Shown: positions 16,511 to 25,500 of the stretch, one piece after another
Layout: each line of letters starts with the position of its first letter
How positions within the stretch are numbered: position 1 is the first letter of the stretch
Origin: Ruminococcus sp. UBA1366
Lineage (GTDB): Bacteria; Bacillota; Clostridia; Oscillospirales; Ruminococcaceae
Length of the DNA: 25,940 bases
Assembly: GCA_002306005.1 (NCBI GenBank)
Contig: DBRO01000103.1
Coordinates: 4,706 to 30,645 of the forward strand
Direction: 5' to 3'
The notes under the pieces: generated by a model
Databases searched by the model: none
The model's input: only the letters and a program-made list of their open reading frames with translations
What the model was told of the DNA's origin: nothing
Position numbers and translations under genes: made by a program

Positions 16511-17116
16511 CTATGCACGAACGTTCGCTTTTAGGCCCTCAGCAAATGCATACAGGTTGGTTTCCGCGCCCTTAGGCCATTTTTCGCGAATACTCTTTGC
16601 AATTTCTTCTTCCGTAAAAATTTTCTTTAACGCGGTGTGCCGCATGAGCGCGCCTAAAATATAGATATTATCCCGCACGGGTTTGCCCTGATATTCCGGC
16701 AGGGAGGACGCACGCAGCACATGAAGCACTCCGCCCGCTTTGGCGGTTTCCTCCGCGACGGCGGCAAGTGCCGGATAGGGCGCTGTGCCAAGCATAACAT
16801 CCGTGGGTTCCCAGCGGTTTTCATACACAAACGCCTCTCCGCCCGGTTTGAGATATTTCAGCGCTTTGAGCGTTTCTGATATTTCCATGGAAATAATCAA
16901 ATCCGCGCCGCCCTCCGGAATATCCGGTCCGGTGCCTTCTCTGCCAATTCTCAGCTGGGCTTTTACAAAGCCGCCGCGCTGTGCCATGCCTTTTGTGGGA
17001 AAATAATTCACCGGTACATCATGCTCAAACGCGGTATGCGTGAAAATATCCGCAATCGTGAGCACGCCCTGTCCGCCCACGCCGACGATATAAATATCAA
17101 AAAAATTCGTATTCAT
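16511..17116 (-). CDS. iorB: Indolepyruvate:ferredoxin oxidoreductase, beta (gamma-domain) subunit
   Basis: A 201-residue subunit of the 2-oxoacid:ferredoxin oxidoreductase gamma-domain type, with the glycine-rich IVGVGGQGVLT near residue 10. With IorA it oxidatively decarboxylates aryl 2-oxoacids (indolepyruvate, phenylpyruvate, and possibly imidazolepyruvate) to acyl-CoA, CO2 and reduced ferredoxin. ATG at 17116 is chosen over an in-frame start at 17146, which would overlap iorA, because GAGGA lies 8 bases upstream. It follows iorA by 26 bases and is followed by the acyl-CoA synthetase. Confidence 0.93.
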   Translation of the reverse strand: MNTNFFDIYIVGVGGQGVLTIADIFTHTAFEHDVPVNYFPTKGMAQRGGFVKAQLRIGREGTGPDIPEGGADLIISMEISETLKALKYLKPGGEAFVYENRWEPTDVMLGTAPYPALAAVAEETAKAGGVLHVLRASSLPEYQGKPVRDNIYILGALMRHTALKKIFTEEEIAKSIREKWPKGAETNLYAFAEGLKANVRA

Positions 17117-17142
17117 ACTATGCTTCCTCTCAAACTTCTTAC

Positions 17143-19008
17143 TCACACGGACGCGGTTTCAATCGCACCGAATTTACATACCTGCGAACAGATTCCACAA
17201 CCATTGCACTGCGTAGCATTGATAACAACTTTGCCGTTTGCAAGCTCCAGCGCGGGACAACCGGTTTTCCGGATACAGACTTTACAGCTGGTGCATTTTT
17301 CGCTATTCACGGAAACTTTGGGATAAGTGATTTTTCTTCTTGCCGCTTGAATCGCACACTGTCTTCTGGCAAGCACCACGGAAACGCCATCCTGCTGAAT
17401 GGATTTCTCAATTGCTTCCGTTGTGGTGCGCAAATCGTAGGGATCGACAACGTACAATGCGGTTACGCCCAGACTTTCTACGATTTTTTCAATATCAAGC
17501 TGTTTCCAGCCTTCCTTTTGACAGCGAATATCCGTACCGGGATTCACCTGCATACCCGTCATGGCAGTCCACTCGTTATCCATAATAATTGCCGTTAAGG
17601 GGATGCCATGCTGGATTGCATTGATGATGCCCGTGATGCCCGCATGAAAGAAAGTAGAATCTCCGATGGTAGAAATGACCGGTGTTTGCACACCTGCATA
17701 ATAAAATCCCTGCGCAAGCGGGGTGGACGCACCCATGGCAACTTCCGTCCAGAGGGTATTAAAAGGCGCGCTCATGCCCAGAATCGTACAACCGATATCA
17801 CCGGTGACAATGACTTCGTCCTTTTTATAATGCAGGTTTGCAATTGCCTGATTGATTGCCATATATGTGCCTCTATGCGGACATCCTGCGCATACAGAAA
17901 TCGGTCTTGCCGCACAATGCTTTTCCGCGCCGTTATTTTTCTTTTGAAGTGCTTCCGGCAGCTCCATTGCAAACGCGGCGAACAATCCCTTTATCAGTTG
18001 GCTGGCTTCATAATATCCACTGCGTGAAAACGTATGATCGTTCTTACCGATGATCTTTACGGATTTGCCCAATTGATAGCAAAGCTGAATGACTTTATTC
18101 TCCAAATGCGGCTCCAGTTCTTCCGCAACCACAAGAACCGAACAATGCCGAATACAGGCTTTGATTTTTTCTTCCGCAAACGGAATGGTATGTACCAGCT
18201 TTAAGGTTGTAATCTCCTCCGGCACAATCCCATAGGGTTGCACGGCATGGAATGCTTCCGGCAGATAGCTGTTCACCACGCCCACCGTAAGAATACCCAC
18301 ACCGCCTTCCTTCCCCAAAGAAAGCTTGTCAAATCCATCAGCCTCCAGCTGATTTTGCGCTTGTGCAAGGCTGGCAATCAGGCGCTTATGTTGGTTAATA
18401 CAAATCACGGAGCCGGCTTTTGTATATTTGGTAATATCCCGTTCCATCGGCACTGCTGTTTCCGGCGGAATGACACGGGGGGCGATTTCGCAAGCGCCGT
18501 GGGACTGCGCAACGCTTGTAACAGAGCGCACAAATACCGGAGACCCAATGGTTTCCGAAAGCGTAAACGCATACTTTGTCAAGTCGTGACATTCCTGCAC
18601 GGTTGCCGGTTCCAGCATAGGCATATCGGACATTGCCGCAAAGCCACGGGTATCCTGTTCGCACATACCCGCACTGACGCCCGGATCATCGGCAACATAA
18701 ATTACCAATCCGCCCTTACAGCCGGAATAAGCAATGCCAATCAGAGAATCATACGCAACATTCAGTCCGGACATTTTCATGGTACACAGCGCACGCTGTC
18801 CCAGCAAAGCCGCGCCTGCGGCAACCTCAAACGCAACCTTTTCGTTAACGCTCCACTCCACCTTTGTTTCCGGAATATCCTCCTTTAACAACATTGCGAC
18901 TGTTTCGGTGGATGGGGTGCCGGGATAACCGGTTACCACCTTGACCCCTGCGGCAAGCGCGCCGTATGCAATCGCTTCGTTTCCACTGATTAGTTTCCTT
19001 GATATCAT
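17143..19008 (-). CDS. iorA: Indolepyruvate:ferredoxin oxidoreductase, alpha subunit
   Basis: 621 residues. The N-terminal domain starts ISGNEAIAYGALAAGVK and contains GYPGTPSTE; the TPP-binding region contains GDIGCTILG and GDSTFFHAG...NEWTAMTG. The C-terminus is a ferredoxin domain with C572-X2-C575-X2-C578-X5-C584-Pro and C601-X2-C604-X2-C607-X3-C611, ligands for two [4Fe-4S] clusters. Order and length match IorA of anaerobes. ATG at 19008 (GGGAAG 8 bases upstream) is preferred to an upstream in-frame start at 19071 that would add 21 non-homologous residues. Substrate range is inferred from family only. Confidence 0.95.
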   Translation of the reverse strand: MISRKLISGNEAIAYGALAAGVKVVTGYPGTPSTETVAMLLKEDIPETKVEWSVNEKVAFEVAAGAALLGQRALCTMKMSGLNVAYDSLIGIAYSGCKGGLVIYVADDPGVSAGMCEQDTRGFAAMSDMPMLEPATVQECHDLTKYAFTLSETIGSPVFVRSVTSVAQSHGACEIAPRVIPPETAVPMERDITKYTKAGSVICINQHKRLIASLAQAQNQLEADGFDKLSLGKEGGVGILTVGVVNSYLPEAFHAVQPYGIVPEEITTLKLVHTIPFAEEKIKACIRHCSVLVVAEELEPHLENKVIQLCYQLGKSVKIIGKNDHTFSRSGYYEASQLIKGLFAAFAMELPEALQKKNNGAEKHCAARPISVCAGCPHRGTYMAINQAIANLHYKKDEVIVTGDIGCTILGMSAPFNTLWTEVAMGASTPLAQGFYYAGVQTPVISTIGDSTFFHAGITGIINAIQHGIPLTAIIMDNEWTAMTGMQVNPGTDIRCQKEGWKQLDIEKIVESLGVTALYVVDPYDLRTTTEAIEKSIQQDGVSVVLARRQCAIQAARRKITYPKVSVNSEKCTSCKVCIRKTGCPALELANGKVVINATQCNGCGICSQVCKFGAIETASV

Positions 19009-19080
19009 GAACGATTCTTCCCTTCCGTTGTGTTTGTTCCGGCTTTGCCGAAACACGCTTCTTTTGAGCAATTTGCTATA

Positions 19081-20040
19081 TCACAGCGCGAGATCCGCGC
19101 CCGCCTGATTGGTTAAGTACAGTCCGACATTTCTTGCCGCACGATATTGCAGTTCGTAGAGCGCCTCGTCCGAATAATACGAAATATGCGGCGTTACGAT
19201 AATTCCCTCCGTATGCAGAATTGGTTCGTCTGCGATAGGCGGTTCTTTTTCCAGAACATCTACCACTGCGCCGGCAATCACGCCTTCTTCCACTGCGGCG
19301 ACCAAATCCTGCTGATTTACCACCGGCCCGCGAGAGGTATTGATCAGATACGCGCTCGGTTTCATCTGCCGGAATTCCCGCATACTGAGTAATCCTTCGG
19401 TTTCCTTTGTATAAATGCTGTGTACCGTAACAAAGTCGGCAAGCGCAAGACCTTTTTCCATTGTGGTTTTCACAACGCCCAATGCATTCGCCTGTTCCTC
19501 ACTGAGGTACGGATCACAGGCATAAACACGCATACCTGCCCGAAGTGCCTGTTCACCCGCAGCTTTTCCGATTCGTCCGTATCCAATAACCAGCAGGCTT
19601 TGCCGGGCAATCCGCCGCAGGGGGCGTCCGACTGCGCCTGCGCCCCACTTTCCTTCCGCAATCGCATTTTGATACGCACCGTATCCTTTATTGAGATAAT
19701 ACACCGCGCCCATTACATATTCCGCGATATCCTTCGCACAGTAGCCGGGAATATAACCCACGGCGATGTTTAAGCGCTTCGCAGCGGCGAGATCCACGTT
19801 GTTATAGCCGGTGCCGTACACTGAAATGATTTTACACTGCCGGAGTTTTTCCAGCACTGCTGCTGTCATCGGCACGGTAATCTGGCAAATCACTGCATCG
19901 GCTTGTGCGCCAAAACGCGCTAAATCCTGTGTAAAATCCAATCCGGAATATTTTAAAGTACAACCCGGAAGCATTTCTCCCAATACTTTTTCTTCAATCT
20001 GATAATTCTCCCACTCATCGTCGATGATCCATATCAGCAT
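19081..20040 (-). CDS. D-isomer-specific 2-hydroxyacid dehydrogenase
   Basis: 319 residues. NAD motif GYGRIG is at 153-158 with the coenzyme-selecting acid in YACDPY; the catalytic triad is R237 (NTSRGP), E266 (LEKEPP) and H285 (TPHISY). It interconverts a 2-oxoacid and a D-2-hydroxyacid using NAD(H). Next to IorAB, which uses aryl 2-oxoacids, it may make or consume the corresponding hydroxyacid (for example imidazolelactate) as a redox balance branch; this is inference. It is a close relative of the partial gene at the right edge, sharing CDPY/YDPY and TPHISY motifs. The ribosome site is weak (AAGGA about 12 bases upstream). Confidence 0.92.
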   Translation of the reverse strand: MLIWIIDDEWENYQIEEKVLGEMLPGCTLKYSGLDFTQDLARFGAQADAVICQITVPMTAAVLEKLRQCKIISVYGTGYNNVDLAAAKRLNIAVGYIPGYCAKDIAEYVMGAVYYLNKGYGAYQNAIAEGKWGAGAVGRPLRRIARQSLLVIGYGRIGKAAGEQALRAGMRVYACDPYLSEEQANALGVVKTTMEKGLALADFVTVHSIYTKETEGLLSMREFRQMKPSAYLINTSRGPVVNQQDLVAAVEEGVIAGAVVDVLEKEPPIADEPILHTEGIIVTPHISYYSDEALYELQYRAARNVGLYLTNQAGADLAL

Positions 20041-20063
20041 TTTATTCTCGCATCCTTTCCGGT

Positions 20064-20651
20064 TTATTCACACCCCGCTGTGCAGAAAATCACGTCCGCG
20101 TTGCCGGTAAGCAGGAGCGTTTTCACCCCCTGCGGATCTGCGCTTTCTGCCGTGCCTTGTATTAGTTCCTTTTGGGTGAGCGAAAACACCCGCTCGTTTG
20201 CTGTGATTTTAGCACTGCCGGCATCCAAATAGCAGCAGACCATCTGCGCGCGTTCCGGCACAACAAGTGCCTGCTTGCCTTCTAAATGCACATAGGCGAG
20301 TGTTCCACGCCAGTTTTTTGCGGTCATCAGGTTGAAATCCCGACAAATCCCAAAGCTGCGGGTTTCCAAACCGCCGGAAAACGCAACGGCTTCATGCAAG
20401 GCAACCGGACGTTTTCCTTCTGCTTGCAATTGCAAAGCCAGTTCGCCTTCCAACAGCATCAGCATCCGGTTGATTTCCGGCAAGGGAGAAAACACAGTTT
20501 GGGGCTGTTCCACGGTTGCCGTACTGATTCGCCAATAAAAATCCCGCTTGCCATACACCGCACTCGGTGGAAAAATCGCAAGCTCCGTTGTTTTTCCGCC
20601 TGCCCATTGCGTTGTGCCATAATCCGCGGGCGTTCTTTTTATAAATTTCAT
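20064..20651 (-). CDS. hutD: HutD family protein (cupin-like)
   Basis: 195 residues with the HutD/Ves family pattern: WAGGKTTELAIFP near residue 16, DFYWRISTATVE near 37, and INRMLMLLEGEL near 60, followed by a double-stranded beta-helix-like region. HutD is found in histidine utilisation operons; in Pseudomonas fluorescens it is reported to moderate hut expression, and the biochemical role is unclear. Its presence supports a histidine/urocanate connection for this operon. It begins 3 bases after the ATPase stop, whose last codons provide the GGA of its ribosome site. Confidence 0.88.
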   Translation of the reverse strand: MKFIKRTPADYGTTQWAGGKTTELAIFPPSAVYGKRDFYWRISTATVEQPQTVFSPLPEINRMLMLLEGELALQLQAEGKRPVALHEAVAFSGGLETRSFGICRDFNLMTAKNWRGTLAYVHLEGKQALVVPERAQMVCCYLDAGSAKITANERVFSLTQKELIQGTAESADPQGVKTLLLTGNADVIFCTAGCE

Positions 20652-20654
20652 TGC

Positions 20655-21464
20655 TTATCCATTTCCCGCCGCGCTTGCAAACTCCTCATTTTCTTTGAGG
20701 AACTCATCATAGATTAAATCCGTGGCGTGGCGTTTATAGGCAATAAAACGCGGATCTATTTTCATTTTCCGATCGCGGGGACGGGGCAAATCAATTTCAA
20801 TAATCTCTTTAATTTTTCCCGGACGTGAACTAAGCACAACAACCCGATCCGCCATGAAAATCGCTTCCTCCACATCGTGCGTTACCATCACAACGGTTTT
20901 TGGATTTGCCGTCCAGATATCCAGCAGGAATTCCTGCATACTAAGCCTGGTATGCGCATCCAGCGCGCCGAACGGCTCGTCCAGCAACAGGCTGTCCGGA
21001 TTGGTGGCAAGCGCCCTTGCAATGGCAACACGCTGTTTCATGCCGCCGGAAAGCTCATTGGAATACTGTTTTTCAAAGCCTTCCAGCCCCATGGTTTTCA
21101 CATATTTTTGGGTCAACTCGGCAATTTCAGGTTTGCTGAGCTTTTTCTTTTTTAAGCCGTACCGAATGTTTTTTTCCACCGTCAGCCACGGAAACAGGGT
21201 GTATGTCTGAAAAACCATGCCTCTGTCAAATCCCGGTCCGGTTACCGGTACGCCCTTGGCGGATATGCTCCCTTCCGTGGGAAAATCCAATCCGCACAAC
21301 AGCCGCAGCAGTGTGGATTTTCCACAACCGGACGCACCCAACAATGCGACAAATTCACCGTCACAGATATCCAGCGTAATGTTTTCCAGCGCTTGCACCA
21401 CCAGTTTTTTATTCCGGAACTGCTTGGATACGTTTTCGATATGAAACCCCATTTCCTTGTTCAT
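20655..21464 (-). CDS. ABC transporter ATPase, nitrate/sulfonate/taurine (NitT/TauT) type, first copy
   Basis: 269 residues: Walker A GASGCGKST (43-51), signature LSGGMKQ (138-144), Walker B LLLDEP (159-164) and MVTHDVEEA with H196. The start at 21464 has AAAGGAG 7 bases upstream. It follows the permease gene by 27 bases and, with that permease and the lipoprotein at 24474-25487, makes a full importer. A second, clearly related ATPase is at 11125-11922. Confidence 0.95.
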   Translation of the reverse strand: MNKEMGFHIENVSKQFRNKKLVVQALENITLDICDGEFVALLGASGCGKSTLLRLLCGLDFPTEGSISAKGVPVTGPGFDRGMVFQTYTLFPWLTVEKNIRYGLKKKKLSKPEIAELTQKYVKTMGLEGFEKQYSNELSGGMKQRVAIARALATNPDSLLLDEPFGALDAHTRLSMQEFLLDIWTANPKTVVMVTHDVEEAIFMADRVVVLSSRPGKIKEIIEIDLPRPRDRKMKIDPRFIAYKRHATDLIYDEFLKENEEFASAAGNG

Positions 21465-21491
21465 CTGTATGCTCCTTTACGCAGAAATTCG

Positions 21492-22289
21492 TTATTTCCA
21501 TGGAAACAGCAGTCTACTGAGGCCTTTGAACAGATAATCAAAAATTAACCCGATAAAGCCGATGGTCAAAATTCCCACAAAAATATTTGCTACGTTAATC
21601 ATTCTTTGCGACTGGATAATCATATAACCGATACCCTCGGATGCGCCAATCATTTCAGCCACCGTGACATACGTCCACGCCCAGCCCAGCACCATGCGGA
21701 GCGAATCGATAATTGAAGGCATTGCGCCGGGGAAAATCACCTTCCACAAAACGGCGATTTTTGATGTACCCAGCGTATAGGCAACCTCCGTCAGTTCGTG
21801 CTGTACTTTCTTGGTATCCACCGCGACCATCAGAATGAGCTGCGGCAAGCTGCCAAAAATAATTACCGCAATTTTCTCGGATTCGTCAATGCCAATCCAC
21901 AAAATGAACAGCGGAATAAATGCCGTGACCGGCAGATACCGCGTAAAGGACATGACCGGCTCGATGACCGCCTCAAACGGTGCATATGTACCCATCAATA
22001 TGCCCAACGGCAACGCAACGGCTACGGAAATCAAAAATCCCATCAGCACACGATAGACGGTAATCTTTACGTCGCTGAGAAATTCGTGCTCGGTAAACAG
22101 GCGGATGCCCGCCTCCACGGTATCCTTGGGTGTCGGCATAAACAGCGAATCCACCATGCCCATGGTTGTCATCAGCTGCCAGACTGCCAAAATCAGACCA
22201 AACGTAATCACGGATACAATGAGATACGTTCGTTTTGTTAAAGTGGTCTGCGGTATGAAAGCGTCCTTGAACGCGTTTCGTTTTGCCAT
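21492..22289 (-). CDS. ABC transporter permease, NitT/TauT type
   Basis: A 265-residue integral membrane protein with about six hydrophobic segments (starting near residues 22, 83, 118, 140, 195 and 232). The EAA-type cytoplasmic loop is ELTEVAYTLGTSK...IFPGAMPSI near 165-193, where the ATPase docks. ATG at 22289 is chosen over the in-frame start at 22391 because AAGGA lies about 9 bases upstream and the extra 34 residues look unrelated to the family. The 111-base gap before it (22290-22400) holds a small inverted repeat but no gene. Confidence 0.93.
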   Translation of the reverse strand: MAKRNAFKDAFIPQTTLTKRTYLIVSVITFGLILAVWQLMTTMGMVDSLFMPTPKDTVEAGIRLFTEHEFLSDVKITVYRVLMGFLISVAVALPLGILMGTYAPFEAVIEPVMSFTRYLPVTAFIPLFILWIGIDESEKIAVIIFGSLPQLILMVAVDTKKVQHELTEVAYTLGTSKIAVLWKVIFPGAMPSIIDSLRMVLGWAWTYVTVAEMIGASEGIGYMIIQSQRMINVANIFVGILTIGFIGLIFDYLFKGLSRLLFPWK

Positions 22290-22315
22290 ACGGTTCAATC
22301 CTTCCTGTAATATGA

Positions 22316-22329
22316 CAGTCCTACGACTG
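22316..22329. other. Small inverted repeat in the hutU-permease gap
   Basis: CAGTC at 22316-22320 and GACTG at 22325-22329 form a 5-bp stem with a 4-base loop in the longest intergenic gap of the operon (111 bases). It could be a weak RNA structure or operator half-sites. No T run and no convincing -35/-10 pair were seen. Weak evidence. Confidence 0.25.
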
Positions 22330-22400
22330 AGCAGAATCTTTGCAAAATGAGAAACTCGGTGCGAAAACTCCCCTTTGCCACCGATAAACAAACCTTTTGC

Positions 22401-24410
22401 TTACTCGAAATTCAGCGACGAAACCGCTTTTTTCACAAGCGCATCGTCCGCAAGATTCGGAACGGTAATCACGCCTTTTCCCGCATAAGTTTCATTGTAT
22501 GCCTGCACCACTTCCATGGAATGCGGATTTCTTGCCCAGCTGCGTCTGGCAACCCCGCCCATCACGTCCCAAAGCAGACTGGAGCGAATGATTTCATCCA
22601 CACGCGGACTGCCGTCCAGCACCAACCCGAACCCACCGTTAATGGCTTTGCCGATTCCCACGCCGCCGCCGTTATGCAATGCTACCAAGCTCATGCCTCT
22701 TGCCGCGTTTCCGGCAAAGCACTGGACTGCCATATCCGCCATCACGTTACTGCCGTCTTTAATATTCGCGGTTTCGCGGAACGGAGAGTCCGTGCCTGAA
22801 ACATCGTGGTGATCCCTGCCGATCATTACCGGCCCGATTTCCCCATTGCGAACCATTTTATTGAACCGGAGCGCAATTTTGATTCTGCCCTCCGCGTCCT
22901 GATATAAAATTCTTGCTTTTGAACCGACAACCAGCTGGTTTTTTTCCGCATCGCGAATCCAGTTGTAATTATCTAAATCCTGAAATCTTCTGTTTGGATC
23001 AATACATGCCATTGCCGCCTCATCGGTCTGATGCAAATCCTCATCCTTTCCGCTTAGGCACACCCAGCGGAACGGTCCGTATCCATAATCGAACAGCTCC
23101 GGTCCCATGATGTCCTCCACATAGGAGGGGAAAATAAATCCGTCCTTTTCATCCACGCCGTTTTTCGAAACTTCCTGAACACCTGCATCGTAGACTGCTT
23201 TTAAGAACGAATTACCATAATCAAAGAAATACGTTCCGCGCTCCACGCAGGTTTTGATCAGCCGGAAATGCTTTTGCAGGCTTATATTCACCAATTTTAT
23301 GAATTCTTCGCGGTTGCTTTTGAGCATTTCTGTACGCTGTTCAAATGAAATACCAGCCGGACAATATCCGCCGTCATACGGCACATGACAGGAGGTCTGG
23401 TCGGAGAGCAGGTCGATCGGGATTTCTTTTTCCACGGCGTATTCCAGCAAATCCACAATATTGCCATGGTAAGCAATCGACATCGGTTCTTGCTTTTGCA
23501 GGGATTCCTTTGCCCAAGCGAATACCTCATCCAGGTTGGCGGAGGTTTTTTTCACCCAGCCCTGCTGGTAACGTGTTTGTATTCGTGATGCATCGACTTC
23601 CGCAATGATGCCCACACCGTTTGCGATTTCCGCTGATTTTGGCTGCGCACCGCTCATCCCGCCCAAACCGGAACTGACAAACAGCGAGCCTTTTAAATCA
23701 TGCTTGCCTTTTTTTAACCGACAGGCATTCATCAACGTATTGTACGTGCCGTGGACAATGCCTTGCGGGCCGATATACATCCAGCCGCCCGCCGTCATTT
23801 GTCCGTAATTCGCCACGCCCATTTCCTCAGCAATTTCCCAATCCTTGCTGTTATCAAACATTCCCACCATGATAGCATTGGTAAGAATCACGCGCGGTGC
23901 TTCCGGCTTGGAGGGGAACAGTCCTAAAGGATGACCGGATTCCACAACCAGTGTTTGCTCCTGTGTGAGCGCTTCCAGATACTTTTTGATTAGATTGTAC
24001 TGCATCCAGTTGGCACACACACTGCCGGTTTCGCCGTAGGTCACCAGTTCATACGGGTACAGCGCAACTTCAAAATCCAGATTGTTATCAATCATCAGCT
24101 GAAACGCTTTGCCTTCCGTGCAGTTTCCCCGGTACGCATCCAAGGGTTTTGCGTAAATTCTCCCTGCGGGACGAAACCGATAGCCATAAATTCTGCCGTA
24201 CGTTTTCAGCTCGTCCAAAAATTCCGGAATCATCGTTGCGTGGTATTCCGGCGGAAGGTAGCGCAGTGCGTTTTTGAGCGCGGTTTCGGTTTGATTTTTT
24301 GTCAGATGAAACCCGCGGGACGGTGCCCGCCGGATTCCCTCTGCAAATGCCGGCATTACCGGCAAATCGCCTGCCAGCCACGAATAATTTCCCTGTTTTG
24401 ATTCCAACAT
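22401..24410 (-). CDS. hutU: Urocanate hydratase, long form
   Basis: 669 residues. Urocanase adds water to urocanate, using tightly bound NAD+ as an electrophile, to give imidazolonepropionate. Family signatures: YGQMTAGGWMYIGPQGIVHG (from 202), NAD motif GLGGMSGAQ (248-256), GRDHHDVSGTDSPFRET (531-547) and HNGGGVG (from 589). Typical Bacillus/Pseudomonas enzymes are about 550-560 residues with GRDHLD in that motif; the length and GRDHHDVSGTDSPFRE fit the longer branch that also contains animal UROC1. ATG at 24410 has GGAGGAG 8 bases upstream. No hutH, hutI or hutG is in the window, so the substrate could be urocanate or a relative such as thiourocanate (inference). Confidence 0.94.
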   Translation of the reverse strand: MLESKQGNYSWLAGDLPVMPAFAEGIRRAPSRGFHLTKNQTETALKNALRYLPPEYHATMIPEFLDELKTYGRIYGYRFRPAGRIYAKPLDAYRGNCTEGKAFQLMIDNNLDFEVALYPYELVTYGETGSVCANWMQYNLIKKYLEALTQEQTLVVESGHPLGLFPSKPEAPRVILTNAIMVGMFDNSKDWEIAEEMGVANYGQMTAGGWMYIGPQGIVHGTYNTLMNACRLKKGKHDLKGSLFVSSGLGGMSGAQPKSAEIANGVGIIAEVDASRIQTRYQQGWVKKTSANLDEVFAWAKESLQKQEPMSIAYHGNIVDLLEYAVEKEIPIDLLSDQTSCHVPYDGGYCPAGISFEQRTEMLKSNREEFIKLVNISLQKHFRLIKTCVERGTYFFDYGNSFLKAVYDAGVQEVSKNGVDEKDGFIFPSYVEDIMGPELFDYGYGPFRWVCLSGKDEDLHQTDEAAMACIDPNRRFQDLDNYNWIRDAEKNQLVVGSKARILYQDAEGRIKIALRFNKMVRNGEIGPVMIGRDHHDVSGTDSPFRETANIKDGSNVMADMAVQCFAGNAARGMSLVALHNGGGVGIGKAINGGFGLVLDGSPRVDEIIRSSLLWDVMGGVARRSWARNPHSMEVVQAYNETYAGKGVITVPNLADDALVKKAVSSLNFE

Positions 24411-24473
24411 GATTTTTGCTCCTCCATTTTTCGTGCCGGTTTTCACAGCGCGGATTGTGTTTGCTTTGCGCGA

Positions 24474-25487
24474 TTATTTTAAGAATTCATCATCAAAAGA
24501 GCTGTCTACTTGAATATCGCTGCTTTCAATTAAGCCAAGCTCCGCCCAAATATCTGCGGTGGACTGCGTAACATCCTTAATTTCGCCGCTGCTGAAATAC
24601 TCCTGATTCGTTGCCTTATCAAAGAAACGAACAGTCGGCAGGCTGGCTTCAAAGTCCTCCAGCATCATGCCTTGCGACTCCGCCATAATCTGGTTGGATT
24701 CGTCCGGATTTGCATCAACATATTCCAGCGCTTCAAACCAAGAATCCACGATTGCCTGCACGGTTTGCGGATACTCCTCAATGAAATCGTCCTTCATGCA
24801 AAGTACGTCGTTGATTAAGCCGGGGGTTTCCTCGCTGGAAACCAGCATTTTTCCTGTTTCCATAGCACTGGTGAGCCAAGGCTCATAGGTAACCGCCGCA
24901 TCCACTTTTCCGCCGACAAATGCCGCACCGGCATCCGCAGGACTGAGGTTGACCAGTTCGATATCATCCGCGGACATATTGTTTTCTTTCAGCAGATAGT
25001 AGAACAACAGCGTGGAGGTATCACCGTCCTGGCTGACACCGACTTTCTTGCCCTTTAAATCCGCAAAGGTTGCGATATCCTTTGTGGATACAATGCCATC
25101 TCCGCCGTAGGAGTCATCCAGCACCAACACCTGTGTTTGCTTAATTCCCGCCGCACGGCCGATCACATAGGTTCCTGTTGCCACCACACTGCCGTCCGAA
25201 CTGCCTGAAGCAAGTGCGCTGTTGATATCCGCAACGCTTTCAATCACTTGAATATTCACATTCACGCCGTTCTTTTGAAAAATGCCCTTTTCTTTGGCAA
25301 CATACAGCGGGCCATAACCAATCCACGAACTCATGCAGATATTAACGGTGCCGTCATACAAACCGTCTCCATCGGCATCTCCGACCGAACTAGAATCCGA
25401 TTTGCTTCCACAGCTTAACAAACTCAATCCCAGACCCATTGATACACTCATTGCTAAAACTCTTTTTCCCATTGCTTTTTTCATCAT
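24474..25487 (-). CDS. Solute-binding lipoprotein of a NitT/TauT-type ABC importer
   Basis: 337 residues. The N-terminus has MKK, a hydrophobic core and a lipobox LLSC with the lipidated Cys at residue 26, followed by a Ser/Asp-rich linker. The mature part is of the SsuA/ThiY (NMT1-like) periplasmic-binding fold: SSWIGYGPLYVAKEKGIF, then DLKGKKVGVSQDG and AAVTYEPW. Relatives bind nitrate, sulfonates, taurine or pyrimidine precursors, so the ligand is open. Two adjacent ATGs (25487 and 25484) follow AAGGAG by 5 and 8 bases; either may be used. It lies first after the partial dehydrogenase gene and is separated from permease and ATPase only by hutU, which ties the imported compound to urocanase. 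Confidence 0.93.
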   Translation of the reverse strand: MMKKAMGKRVLAMSVSMGLGLSLLSCGSKSDSSSVGDADGDGLYDGTVNICMSSWIGYGPLYVAKEKGIFQKNGVNVNIQVIESVADINSALASGSSDGSVVATGTYVIGRAAGIKQTQVLVLDDSYGGDGIVSTKDIATFADLKGKKVGVSQDGDTSTLLFYYLLKENNMSADDIELVNLSPADAGAAFVGGKVDAAVTYEPWLTSAMETGKMLVSSEETPGLINDVLCMKDDFIEEYPQTVQAIVDSWFEALEYVDANPDESNQIMAESQGMMLEDFEASLPTVRFFDKATNQEYFSSGEIKDVTQSTADIWAELGLIESSDIQVDSSFDDEFLK

Positions 25488-25500
25488 AAACACTCCTTAT

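Noticed and set aside
22290..22391. N-terminal extension of the permease
   Set aside because: The added residues do not resemble the family, and the internal ATG at 22289 has a proper ribosome site.
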